DNA from: Actinomycetes bacterium
GTDB taxonomy: Bacteria > Actinomycetota > Acidimicrobiia > Acidimicrobiales > SZUA-35
DNA length: 42,444 bases
NCBI GenBank assembly: GCA_024280015.1
Contig: JAJRQY010000007.1
Location: 1-42,444, forward strand
Direction: 5' to 3'
Every line of letters begins with the position of its first letter. The first letter of the stretch is position 1. The notes beneath the pieces are model-generated. The model was given only the letters and a program-made list of their open reading frames with translations, was not told the DNA's origin and did no database searches. The translations under genes were made by a program, and so were the position numbers. This document shows positions 16,616 to 23,713 of this stretch, in pieces.

Positions 16616-16686
16616 GTGTCAGCAGGCACCTTGGGTGTCCGTCCCAGGTTGCCGGGCCTCCACAGAGGCCACTCGAAATGCTTCAC
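16616..16686 (-). ncRNA. SAM-IV-like (SAM clan) riboswitch aptamer
   Basis: Read on the minus strand. Stem P1 is GTG-A-AGCA (from 16686) with TGCT-GA-CAC (to 16616). GAGT follows, then P2 GGCCTC-TGTG-GAGGCC, the SAM-clan core CGGCAACC, P3 CCTGGG with CCCAAGG, and GGTGCC. GAGU directly before a short P2 and CGGCAACC...GGUGCC after it fit SAM-IV, known in Actinomycetota, better than SAM-I with its long kink-turned P2. It lies 113 bases upstream of a methionine-metabolism gene. P1 is imperfect and the SAM-IV downstream pseudoknot was not traced, so the subclass is tentative. Confidence 0.7.
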
Positions 16687-16859
16687 AAGATGGTAGTCAC
16701 CTCGGGGGGCCTCATCCAACCTGGTTTCGTTCGATCGGACTTGACGTCGGCGGAGCATTCGGTTTGAGTTGAGTCATGTGACGTTGGTCTCATGACGTAA
16801 ATCCCGTCGCCGAATTCCACTTCCGCACTAACAGACCCCACAAAGTACGAGGACCTCAA
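16687..16859. promoter_or_regulatory. divergent promoter region
   Basis: This stretch must contain promoters for the riboswitch transcript (minus) and the kinase-oxygenase pair (plus). No convincing -35/-10 pair was found on either strand. A TTGACG element at 16741 could be a plus-strand -35. A ribosome-site-like GAGG lies eight bases before the ATG at 16860. Confidence 0.35.
16773..16796. promoter_or_regulatory. inverted repeat GTCATG-N12-CATGAC
   Basis: The arms 16773-16778 and 16791-16796 are exact complements in the divergent intergenic region. The CATG...ACGT pieces also form a near direct repeat. This is a candidate operator for the downstream kinase/oxygenase genes; no regulator gene is adjacent. 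Confidence 0.3.
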
Positions 16860-17951
16860 ATGACTCAATTGATCACCAGCAGTAGCCAAATCTATGCCAA
16901 CTGGCTCACCGCAGTTATGCGATCACACGGCACGTTGGATGAATCCGGCTCCATCAGCGGGGCTGATGTCGTCTCATTTGGCGATGCTGCTGGGCTGATG
17001 GGGTCACTCTTTCGGGCCACCTTGACCTATGCCGAAGGCTCGACCGGGCCAAACACCGTCATCGTCAAGCTTCCTATGGATGACCCGGCCCAGCGCGGGG
17101 TTGCCGACATGCTCCTTTTCTTCCAACGGGAATGCACGTTCTACGCCGACCGGGCTGCGACCGCTCCGTATAACACGGCCGCCATCTACGGCTCTGCCAT
17201 CGATACCGAGACATCAGATTTCGTTCTGATCATGGAAGACCTCGGCCATCTGACTCAGATTGACCAGGTTGCTGGCGCGTCGGTTGAACAGATTGACTCA
17301 GCAGTCACCGCCATCGCCAAACAGCACGCGCAATATTGGGAGCATGACGACCTTGAGGATTTGTCCAATCCTTTCATGCGAGTCAACTCCGATCTCTACC
17401 ACGCAGCCTTGCCTGCGGTGTTCGCCGGCGGCTGGGACAACGCAAAGATCCACGGGGCGGGAGTCCTTACTGATGACATCATCTCCTTCGGCGACCGCTG
17501 GGGCGAGCATGTTCCTTACATGCTCAGCCAGCTGGCCGGACCGGCAACCCTGATCCATGGTGACTTCCGTGGTGACAACCTGATGCTGGACGAAAACGGA
17601 GCACTCAGCATCATCGACTTCCAGATCACCGGCGTCGGGTCAGGGATCTACGACATTGGCTATTTCATGGCCCAATCGGTTGAGTCCGGTCTCCGCAAGG
17701 CCAACGATGAACGAGTTGTTCGACTCTACTGCGACACCCTCAAGGCTGAAGGAGTAGACATCGATTTCGACTCGATGATGGCCAAGTACCGAATGGGGTT
17801 CGCGTTTTTCACCATCTACGCCGTCACCTCCTTCCAGGCTTGGGATGCTTTTGACGGACGCCAACACGAACTCATGCTTGGGATGCTGAGCCGTTCGGTT
17901 GCCGCCATGAATGACAACGAATCCCTCAGCCTGCTCCCGGCATTGGGTTAG
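16860..17951 (+). CDS. EcKL/APH-like small-molecule kinase
   Basis: A 363-residue protein of the protein-kinase-like fold used by aminoglycoside, choline and ecdysteroid-kinase-like (EcKL) phosphotransferases. An ATP-binding Lys sits in VIVKLP (Lys70), FVLIMEDL is the hinge, the catalytic loop is HGDFRGDN (233-240) with its Asp base, and DFQ (253-255) replaces DFG/DFE, binding Mg2+. GIYDIGYFM is a typical following helix. FFQRECTFY resembles EcKL proteins, common in actinobacteria with unknown substrates (alcohols, steroids or acyl compounds). It is followed after only two bases by a carotenoid-cleavage-type oxygenase, suggesting both act on the same lipid or terpenoid compound. ATG start with GAGG upstream. 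Confidence 0.8.
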   Translation: MTQLITSSSQIYANWLTAVMRSHGTLDESGSISGADVVSFGDAAGLMGSLFRATLTYAEGSTGPNTVIVKLPMDDPAQRGVADMLLFFQRECTFYADRAATAPYNTAAIYGSAIDTETSDFVLIMEDLGHLTQIDQVAGASVEQIDSAVTAIAKQHAQYWEHDDLEDLSNPFMRVNSDLYHAALPAVFAGGWDNAKIHGAGVLTDDIISFGDRWGEHVPYMLSQLAGPATLIHGDFRGDNLMLDENGALSIIDFQITGVGSGIYDIGYFMAQSVESGLRKANDERVVRLYCDTLKAEGVDIDFDSMMAKYRMGFAFFTIYAVTSFQAWDAFDGRQHELMLGMLSRSVAAMNDNESLSLLPALG

Positions 17952-17953
17952 GC

Positions 17954-19363
17954 ATGTCCAGCACCACTGACGCCACTACTCAAGATGCAACATCCCATGA
18001 GAACATCTACCTCCAGGGTGCTTGTGCCCCGGTCAGTGAAGAGGTGACCGCCTTCGACCTGCCGGTGATTGGGAAAATCCCCGAAGAACTCGAAGGGCGA
18101 TGGCTACGCAACGGCCCTAACCCGATCGGCGAGGTTGATGACCCGGCAAAGCATCATTGGTTCGTCGGCGATGGCATGGTGCATGGCCTACGGCTGCGGG
18201 GAGGCAAGGCGGAGTGGTACCGAAACCGTTGGGTCCGTGGCGATCATGTCGCCGATGCACTCGGTGAGAAACGGCCGTCTGGGCCTGACTTCGGGGATCG
18301 CTCCAGCTTGGGACCGAACACCAACGTTGCTGGCTTTGCTGGCCGTACTTGGGCCATGGTGGAAGCTGGCGGCACACCGGTCGAAATGACCTATGAGCTG
18401 CACACTATTGGTCGAAACAACTTCGACGGGACGTTACCTGGCCCGTTTACGGCTCATCCAAAGTACGACGCCAAGACAAAGGAGCTACACGCCGTAGCGT
18501 ACGCCTGGCCCGATCTAGTGGACAGCCTGCAGTACGTCGTAGTCGGTTCCGATGCCAAGGTCACCAAGACGGTCAGCATTCCGGTGCCCGACATGCCAAT
18601 GGTGCATGACATGTCCCTTACCGACCGCTACGCGGTCATTTTTGACCTCGGGGTTACGGTCAGCTTCGACCGCATGGGAGAGGGCTACAACTTCCCCTTC
18701 GCCTGGAATCCAGACCATGAGTGTCGAGTTGGGTTACTACCTCGCGACGGTGAGGCAAGCGACATCATCTGGTGCGCCGTCGACCCTTGCATTGTCTTTC
18801 ATCCCTTGAATGCCTATGACACCGCAGATGGCAAGGTCATCATCGATGTCTGTCGATATGACACCATCTTCGTCAACGATCGCAACGGCCCATTCCGAGA
18901 CACAGCACCAACCCTTGACCGCTGGGTCATCGACCCGGCTGCTCGAAGGGTTAGCGAGACCCGAATCGATGATCGGCCGCATGAGTTCCCGCGCCACAAC
19001 CCGGCCTATGGGCTGACCGAGCACCAATTCGGTTATACCGCCGAGCTTGATTTGAAGAGTCATGCGCTGCACGCCAAGACCTACAAAACAGACTTCAAGA
19101 CGGGCCTAGTCACCGCGCATGACTACGGTGCAGGCCGAGGCGGTGCCGAACCCATCTTTGTCGCCAAGGAGAACTCACAGGCCGAAGATGACGGCTGGCT
19201 CATGACCCTGGTCTATGACGGAAACAGCAAGACTTCTGAGCTTCATATTCTTGAAGCTGCCGACATGTCTGCGGCTCCAGTAGCTCAGATACAACTCCCA
19301 CAGCGTGTACCCATTGGTTTCCACGGCAATTGGGTTGCCGATAGCTCAGTCGCCCCCGACTAG
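17954..19363 (+). CDS. carotenoid cleavage / lignostilbene-type dioxygenase
   Basis: A non-haem iron oxygenase of the RPE65/carotenoid cleavage family that splits C=C bonds of carotenoids, apocarotenoids or stilbenes. All four iron-binding His are present in family context: FTAHPK (168), VHDMSLT (218), FHPLNAY (283) and GFHGNW (457). The NGPNP motif (53-57), WFVGDGMVH and FAWNPDH segments also match. Length is 469 residues, usual for bacterial members. No signal peptide. The start lies two bases after the kinase stop, so the pair is one operon. Together with the CrtI-like flavoprotein at 12243 this hints at carotenoid or terpenoid processing, but no crtB or crtE is in the window. Confidence 0.93.
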   Translation: MSSTTDATTQDATSHENIYLQGACAPVSEEVTAFDLPVIGKIPEELEGRWLRNGPNPIGEVDDPAKHHWFVGDGMVHGLRLRGGKAEWYRNRWVRGDHVADALGEKRPSGPDFGDRSSLGPNTNVAGFAGRTWAMVEAGGTPVEMTYELHTIGRNNFDGTLPGPFTAHPKYDAKTKELHAVAYAWPDLVDSLQYVVVGSDAKVTKTVSIPVPDMPMVHDMSLTDRYAVIFDLGVTVSFDRMGEGYNFPFAWNPDHECRVGLLPRDGEASDIIWCAVDPCIVFHPLNAYDTADGKVIIDVCRYDTIFVNDRNGPFRDTAPTLDRWVIDPAARRVSETRIDDRPHEFPRHNPAYGLTEHQFGYTAELDLKSHALHAKTYKTDFKTGLVTAHDYGAGRGGAEPIFVAKENSQAEDDGWLMTLVYDGNSKTSELHILEAADMSAAPVAQIQLPQRVPIGFHGNWVADSSVAPD

Positions 19364-19517
19364 TACAAACCATCATTTGGGTTCAACCTCAAGAATCAGG
19401 CTCTTCAGCAGCAAAAACGGCAAATCCTTCATCTCACAGAAAGTATGCAGCAGGGGCCTCGGACCCTATTGAGTCAGTCGACGCAGGCGTAGCGTTTTCG
19501 ATGTAAGCCTCAATCGA

Positions 19518-20900
19518 ATGATCGGACTGCCCATGAAGCGCCTTCTCGTACTCGGAGCCGGTACAGCCGGAACAATGGCTGCCAACCGCCTACATAAGGT
19601 GCTCAAGAACGAATGGCAGATTACCGTCGTCGACCTCGATACCGAGCACATCTACCAGCCGGGTCTGCTTTTCATCCCCTTCGGCACCTTGGACCGCAAG
19701 GGCGTGATCAAACCCCGCTTCAAGCAGTTCGTCAAGGGAATCAACACCGTCCTCGGCAAGATCGACCTGGTCAAACCAGAACTCAAGCAGGTCTTGTTGA
19801 TGGATGGCACGGTCCTTCCCTATGACCAGCTCATCATCGCCACCGGAACGACGGTCGCGCCGGAAGAAACCACGCGGATTTCTGGTGACTCCGATGCCAG
19901 CGAGGTGCATGAGTTCTACACCCTGAAGGGCGCCGAGGCTCTGGCGGAGACCATGAAGTCTTGGAGGGGCGGCAAACTCGTCGTTCACGTCACCGAAATG
20001 CCAATCAAGTGCCCAATCGCCCCCTTGGAATTCGTCTTCCTGGCCGATGCCTTCTTCAAGGACCACGGAGTCCGCGACCAGGTCGAACTCACCTATGTCA
20101 CTCCCCTTCCCGGGGCATTCACCAAGCCTGTTGCCGCCAAGTACCTGGGCGACATGTTGGACGACCGATCAATCGCGGTTGAGACCGACTTCTACACCGA
20201 GCACATCGACACCACTGGATCCGGTAGCGGCAAGCTTGTTTCCTTCGACGAGCGAGTCATCGACTTTGACCTCCTGGTCACCGTGCCAATCAATATGGGC
20301 TCCAAATACATCGAACGTTCTGGGCTTGGCGACGAGCTTCGCCATGTCCCCGTTGACAAGCACACACTGCTGGCCAACGACTACGACAACATCTTTGTTC
20401 TCGGTGATGCCTCCAATATCCCGACCTCAAAGGCGGGCTCAGTAGCGCACTTCGCCGTCGAAATCTTCGTCGAAAACTTCTTGCAACACATCGCAGGAAA
20501 ACCGATGACCCACAGCTTTGACGGACACGCCAATTGCTTCATCGAAACCGGCAACCAGAAGGCAACCCTGCTCGACTTCAACTACACAACCGAGCCCCTG
20601 CCCGGCACCTTCCCCGCAAGCAAGGTCGGACCTCTCTCCTTGCTCACCGAATCACGAATGAACCATCTCGGGAAACTGGCGTTTCGTTGGGCCTATTGGT
20701 ATCTGCTTCTGCCCGGCCGAAATATCTTCCTGCCCTCAGCAATGTCCATGACCGGAAAGACTCCGGCCGACCAGCTTGACCTTCGGCTGCCAACGACTGA
20801 CTCAGGCGACCCAGACCCAGGCGACTCAGACCCAGGTGACTCAGGCGACTCTGACTCCAGCAAGTCTGACACCCCCGACATTCCAATCCCCAGTTTCTAG
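19518..20900 (+). CDS. sulfide:quinone oxidoreductase-like flavoprotein
   Basis: An FAD-dependent disulfide oxidoreductase of the SQR/flavocytochrome c type. LLVLGAGTAGTMAANRL binds FAD; IYQPGLLFIPFG and IIATGTT follow as in SQRs. Two Cys fit the redox pair: Cys165 in PIKCPIAP and Cys340 in ANCFIETG; a third Cys of some SQRs is absent. IFVLGDASNIPTSKAGS is the second FAD motif. A hydrophobic or amphipathic end (about 383-408) could dock to the membrane for quinone. After about residue 428 comes an acidic Asp/Ser/Pro tail with repeated GDSDP. ATG 19518 is used; the ATG at 19533 gives the more usual MKRLLVLG start. It precedes DsrC- and DsrE2-like genes, supporting a sulfur role. Confidence 0.85.
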   Translation: MIGLPMKRLLVLGAGTAGTMAANRLHKVLKNEWQITVVDLDTEHIYQPGLLFIPFGTLDRKGVIKPRFKQFVKGINTVLGKIDLVKPELKQVLLMDGTVLPYDQLIIATGTTVAPEETTRISGDSDASEVHEFYTLKGAEALAETMKSWRGGKLVVHVTEMPIKCPIAPLEFVFLADAFFKDHGVRDQVELTYVTPLPGAFTKPVAAKYLGDMLDDRSIAVETDFYTEHIDTTGSGSGKLVSFDERVIDFDLLVTVPINMGSKYIERSGLGDELRHVPVDKHTLLANDYDNIFVLGDASNIPTSKAGSVAHFAVEIFVENFLQHIAGKPMTHSFDGHANCFIETGNQKATLLDFNYTTEPLPGTFPASKVGPLSLLTESRMNHLGKLAFRWAYWYLLLPGRNIFLPSAMSMTGKTPADQLDLRLPTTDSGDPDPGDSDPGDSGDSDSSKSDTPDIPIPSF

Positions 20901-20934
20901 ACCCGACCACCAAACGAACAAATAGGAAAACAGC

Positions 20935-21249
20935 ATGCCAACAATCACCATTGCCTCTTCATCTGTCGAGGTAAACGACGAAGGTTTCATGACCGTCTAT
21001 GACGAATGGAACGAGGAAATCGGAACCGCTCTTGCTGCCAATATTGGATTGGAGCTCACCGATGGGCACTGGGAAGTCATCCGCTTTCTCCGAGATGACT
21101 TTGCCAGCCAGGGAGAAACCGCAACCCTGCGGCGAGTCTCCAACACTGGTGGAATGCCGACAAAGAGCCTCTTTAAGCTCTTTCCAAAGAAGCCAGCCAA
21201 GAAGATGGCTTACATCGCTGGGCTGCCAAAGCCTCACGGCTGCGTCTAG
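20935..21249 (+). CDS. DsrC/TusE-family sulfur carrier-like protein, single Cys
   Basis: A 104-residue protein with the DsrC/TusE/RspA signature: VEVNDEGFM near the start, WN, ELTDGHWEVIRFLRD with typical helix pattern, and the end IAGLPKPHGCV. The C-terminal arm ends in the penultimate Cys103 (CysA), which carries sulfur or forms disulfides. The second arm Cys of true dissimilatory DsrC, 11 residues before CysA, is Ala here, so this is the TusE-like or regulatory-type variant that cannot form the trisulfide bridge of DsrC. ATG with an AGGAAAAC-type ribosome site, 34 bases after the SQR-like gene. It likely accepts persulfide sulfur made by the SQR-like or DsrE2-like partner; this is an inference. 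No dsrAB nearby. Confidence 0.88.
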   Translation: MPTITIASSSVEVNDEGFMTVYDEWNEEIGTALAANIGLELTDGHWEVIRFLRDDFASQGETATLRRVSNTGGMPTKSLFKLFPKKPAKKMAYIAGLPKPHGCV

Positions 21250-21340
21250 CAGCGGCAATCCAAAACGGTTCGGCCATACGAGCCGCAACACAGCCTGCTC
21301 TCCCAACCCTCCAACTATTCCCGAACGAAAGTGATCTGAG

Positions 21341-21853
21341 ATGACTATGACCGATCTCCAAGAAGGACTCATCCCCAACTTCGACGACGAAGAAACCGAT
21401 CGCAAGATCTGCTTCATCTGCTCCAAGGGAAACCTCGACATGGTGTATCCGGCCCTCGTGATGGCCAATGCTGCCCTGGGTGAAGGAATTGAAACCCACA
21501 TCTTCTTCACCTTCTGGGGTATGGACATCATCCACGACACGACGGTTGATCATCTCAAGTTCACGATCCTTGGCAATACGGCGTCACACATGCCACAGGC
21601 CCTTGGCGGTATGCCAGGCATGACGGCGGTGGCCACTCACAAGATGAAGAAGCAGATGGAGGATCTTGAGGTTCCCGGTGTGCGCGAGTTCATCGAACTC
21701 ATCAGCGATGCGGGTGGCAAGTTGTGGGCTTGCAAGATGTCAGCCGACATGATGCATCTGACCGAAGACGACTTGCTTGAGCATGTCGATGGAATCATCA
21801 CCGCAACCGAGTTCATCGAACTCAGTGATGGTGCACAGGTGATCTTCACCTGA
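21341..21853 (+). CDS. DsrE2-like (DsrE/DsrF/DrsH) sulfurtransferase family protein
   Basis: A 170-residue protein of the DsrE/F/H-like group related to DsrE2. KICFICSKGNLDMVYPAL (Cys24, Cys27), HIFFTFWGMD, the Met/Gly-rich MPQALGGMPGM stretch, and LWACKMSADMM with the likely sulfur-carrying Cys131. The Met/Gly stretch and the hydrophobic FFTFWGM segment suggest membrane contact, as described for DsrE2. Such proteins carry persulfide sulfur between donors and TusA or DsrC. Downstream of SQR-like and DsrC-like genes it completes a short relay. The ATG lies 91 bases after the DsrC-like stop; ATG at 21347 is an alternative. Its end lies seven bases from the stop of a convergent gene. Confidence 0.88.
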   Translation: MTMTDLQEGLIPNFDDEETDRKICFICSKGNLDMVYPALVMANAALGEGIETHIFFTFWGMDIIHDTTVDHLKFTILGNTASHMPQALGGMPGMTAVATHKMKKQMEDLEVPGVREFIELISDAGGKLWACKMSADMMHLTEDDLLEHVDGIITATEFIELSDGAQVIFT

Positions 21854-21857
21854 TCAC
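21839..21857. terminator. weak hairpin at convergent gene ends
   Basis: GTGATC/GATCAC (21839-21844/21852-21857) flank a loop containing the DsrE2-like stop codon. The convergent genes are only seven bases apart, so any terminator must overlap coding sequence. Six base pairs only; tentative. Confidence 0.3.
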
Positions 21858-21860
21858 AAA

Positions 21861-22799
21861 CTAGCGTCGCCGCCGGAGGCCGCCCAGTATTGTTGGAGGC
21901 TCTGTCTGGGTAACAATTCCGTCAATGGTCTCTTCGATCACTTCACTCATTGATTGAAGAGTGCTGGAGTGGAGTTTGCGGCTTGTCGCTACTCCCGCTC
22001 CTGCTGCCACCGGAAGAGCGAGCAGGGTGAGTGGGGCGAAAACGATCGAGAGCGCGCCAAGGGCGAATCCTCCGCCAACGGCAACCACTGCCCCTTTCGC
22101 AATCGCTCCAGAGCGCTTGTCGGCCACGTTGGCTGACAAGCCAATGGATCCGCGCTGGCCAGGAGTCCCGTGATCGAATTCGGTATCGACCGAGGACGCC
22201 GCCAGCCGGTCTGCTTCAACACTGAGATCAACAACGAACGCCTCGACCTCTTGGGCTTTGGCTAGTCCGCCGACGCCTTGCACGTCTCGAACCGTCTTGC
22301 CAACCTTGCCGAGAAGATCACGCCGACGCTTAGCAACCAATACACCATTGTGCCGCTCTCGCGGCTTGAGGCCATGACCTCGTTCTAACCACACGACAAG
22401 GCGAGCCTGGACGATTTCTTGGGACTCATCGGTTGAGCGGCGGGCCCAGACTTCTGTTGGGCCAACAAGCCGGTCGACAAGGCTGCGATGGCCAGGATCG
22501 ATCTGCAAGCGAGCCTCAACAATTGCACCGGCCAGCGCATCCAATGGGATAGCAAGCTCGTCGGCAATTTCGACCAGGCTGGCTGATCCCAAAAGGTCCA
22601 ACGGCTGATCGCCGCCAGCCGCCCCACCTGGGCCGAGCTCAGCCAGTTCTAATGCCCGCTTCAAGACCGATGCAACTTGCTCTTGGGTCTGCATCTCGCC
22701 CTCTGAATGCCCTTGGACTTGAGCCAGGGCTTGACCGGGCCGTTGATGGCGCGGCTCGGGTGCAGACTCACTTGCTGGTTGCACCGAACGAGACTTCAC
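21861..22799 (-). CDS. hypothetical protein with C-terminal Gly/Ala-rich membrane hairpin
   Basis: A 312-residue protein I do not recognise. After a polar start (1-35), residues about 38-95 resemble the small helical module often written as helix - gly-rich turn - LVEIADELAIPLDALAGAI, found in assorted actinobacterial proteins. The middle is rich in Arg and Lys (RERHNGVLVAKRRRD). Residues about 232-270 form a Gly/Ala-rich hydrophobic hairpin (AVVAVGGGFALGALSIVF and LTLLALPVAAGAGVA) that could enter a membrane. The end is basic (GGLRRRR). GTG start overlaps the dapB stop as GTGA, so it is co-translated with dapB. Membrane-associated function is an inference; nothing links it to lysine synthesis apart from position. 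Confidence 0.65.
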   Translation of the reverse strand: MKSRSVQPASESAPEPRHQRPGQALAQVQGHSEGEMQTQEQVASVLKRALELAELGPGGAAGGDQPLDLLGSASLVEIADELAIPLDALAGAIVEARLQIDPGHRSLVDRLVGPTEVWARRSTDESQEIVQARLVVWLERGHGLKPRERHNGVLVAKRRRDLLGKVGKTVRDVQGVGGLAKAQEVEAFVVDLSVEADRLAASSVDTEFDHGTPGQRGSIGLSANVADKRSGAIAKGAVVAVGGGFALGALSIVFAPLTLLALPVAAGAGVATSRKLHSSTLQSMSEVIEETIDGIVTQTEPPTILGGLRRRR

Positions 22800-23593
22800 A
22801 AGCCAAGTATCCCATCTAACCCGATACTGAGGCCAGGCACCTCAGAAATCCGCTGTGCCGCCACCAGGACACCAGGCATGAAAGATGATCGATCATTGGA
22901 GTCATGCCGGATGGTGAGGGTTTGCCCCGCGGTCCCAAGAATAATCTCTTGATGGGCGACCATTCCTCGCATCCTGACCGAGTGAATGGGAATACCTTCA
23001 GGACCTTTTGCGCCACGGGCACCGGCGATAGTTTCCTTCGTTGTTGGGTCAGGGGCCCACTGCACCGATGCTCTGGCCATACGTTCCGCCGTGGCGACAG
23101 CGGTGCCGCTGGGCGAGTCGATCTTGTTGTCGTGGTGGAACTCAAGGATTTCTGCTGTCTCAAAGAACGGTGCTGCCAGTTCGGCAAGGCGCATCATCAG
23201 CACAGCTCCGATAGCAAAGTTGGCGGCAATCACGCAATTGGAGTTAGTAAATTTGGCTCGCAGCCCCTCTTCGTCCGCCTCGGTAAACCCGGAGGTACCA
23301 ACCACAGCATGAATACTGTTCTCGGCACAGAACGCCAGGTTCTTCTGGGCCGCATCAAGGTGGGTGAAGTCGATGGCAACGTCAACGTTGGCATGGATCA
23401 AGGCCTGTAGGTCACCAGACACGGCGAACGAGCAGCCCTCTACTCCGGTTACCTCACCGACATCGATGCCGTCATAGCGTGGATCGATGGCGGCGACAAG
23501 GTCCAGGGAGGGGTCCGAGCAAACGGCACTACAAACCGTCTGGCCCATCCGGCCACCGGCTCCAAATACTCCGACTCGCACTCTTGTTCCCAT
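22796..23593 (-). CDS. dapB: 4-hydroxy-tetrahydrodipicolinate reductase
   Basis: The NAD(P)H-dependent second step after DapA in diaminopimelate/lysine synthesis. 265 residues: Rossmann motif VFGAGGRMGQ (9-18), VAIDFTH, VVGTSGF, and the DapB signature EFHHDNKIDSPSGTA (151-165) with catalytic His153/His154 and Lys157 region. The C-terminal GTAGQTLTIRHDSNDRSSF matches the tetramer domain. ATG start lies about 30 bases after the pnp terminator hairpin, so it probably has its own promoter or is read through. The downstream hypothetical gene overlaps its stop by four bases. Confidence 0.95.
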   Translation of the reverse strand: MGTRVRVGVFGAGGRMGQTVCSAVCSDPSLDLVAAIDPRYDGIDVGEVTGVEGCSFAVSGDLQALIHANVDVAIDFTHLDAAQKNLAFCAENSIHAVVGTSGFTEADEEGLRAKFTNSNCVIAANFAIGAVLMMRLAELAAPFFETAEILEFHHDNKIDSPSGTAVATAERMARASVQWAPDPTTKETIAGARGAKGPEGIPIHSVRMRGMVAHQEIILGTAGQTLTIRHDSNDRSSFMPGVLVAAQRISEVPGLSIGLDGILGL

Positions 23594-23614
23594 TCGCCAA
23601 TTCTAGGGCGGCCA

Positions 23615-23669
23615 AAAACGACTCTGGCGCCAGCACGTCGAACGAGGTTCGAGGCACCAGCGCCAGATT
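23615..23669 (-). terminator. pnp rho-independent terminator
   Basis: On the minus strand an 8-bp outer stem (TCTGGCGC/GCGCCAGA, 23623-23630/23660-23667) encloses an inner TCGAAC-CTC-GTTCGA hairpin. Four bases after the stem comes a TTTTT run (plus-strand AAAAA at 23615-23619). It stands between the pnp stop and the dapB start. Confidence 0.7.
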
Positions 23670-23713
23670 CAGATGTATTCGTTGACTAACTCTTCGCTAG
23701 CCACCGGTTTTGG

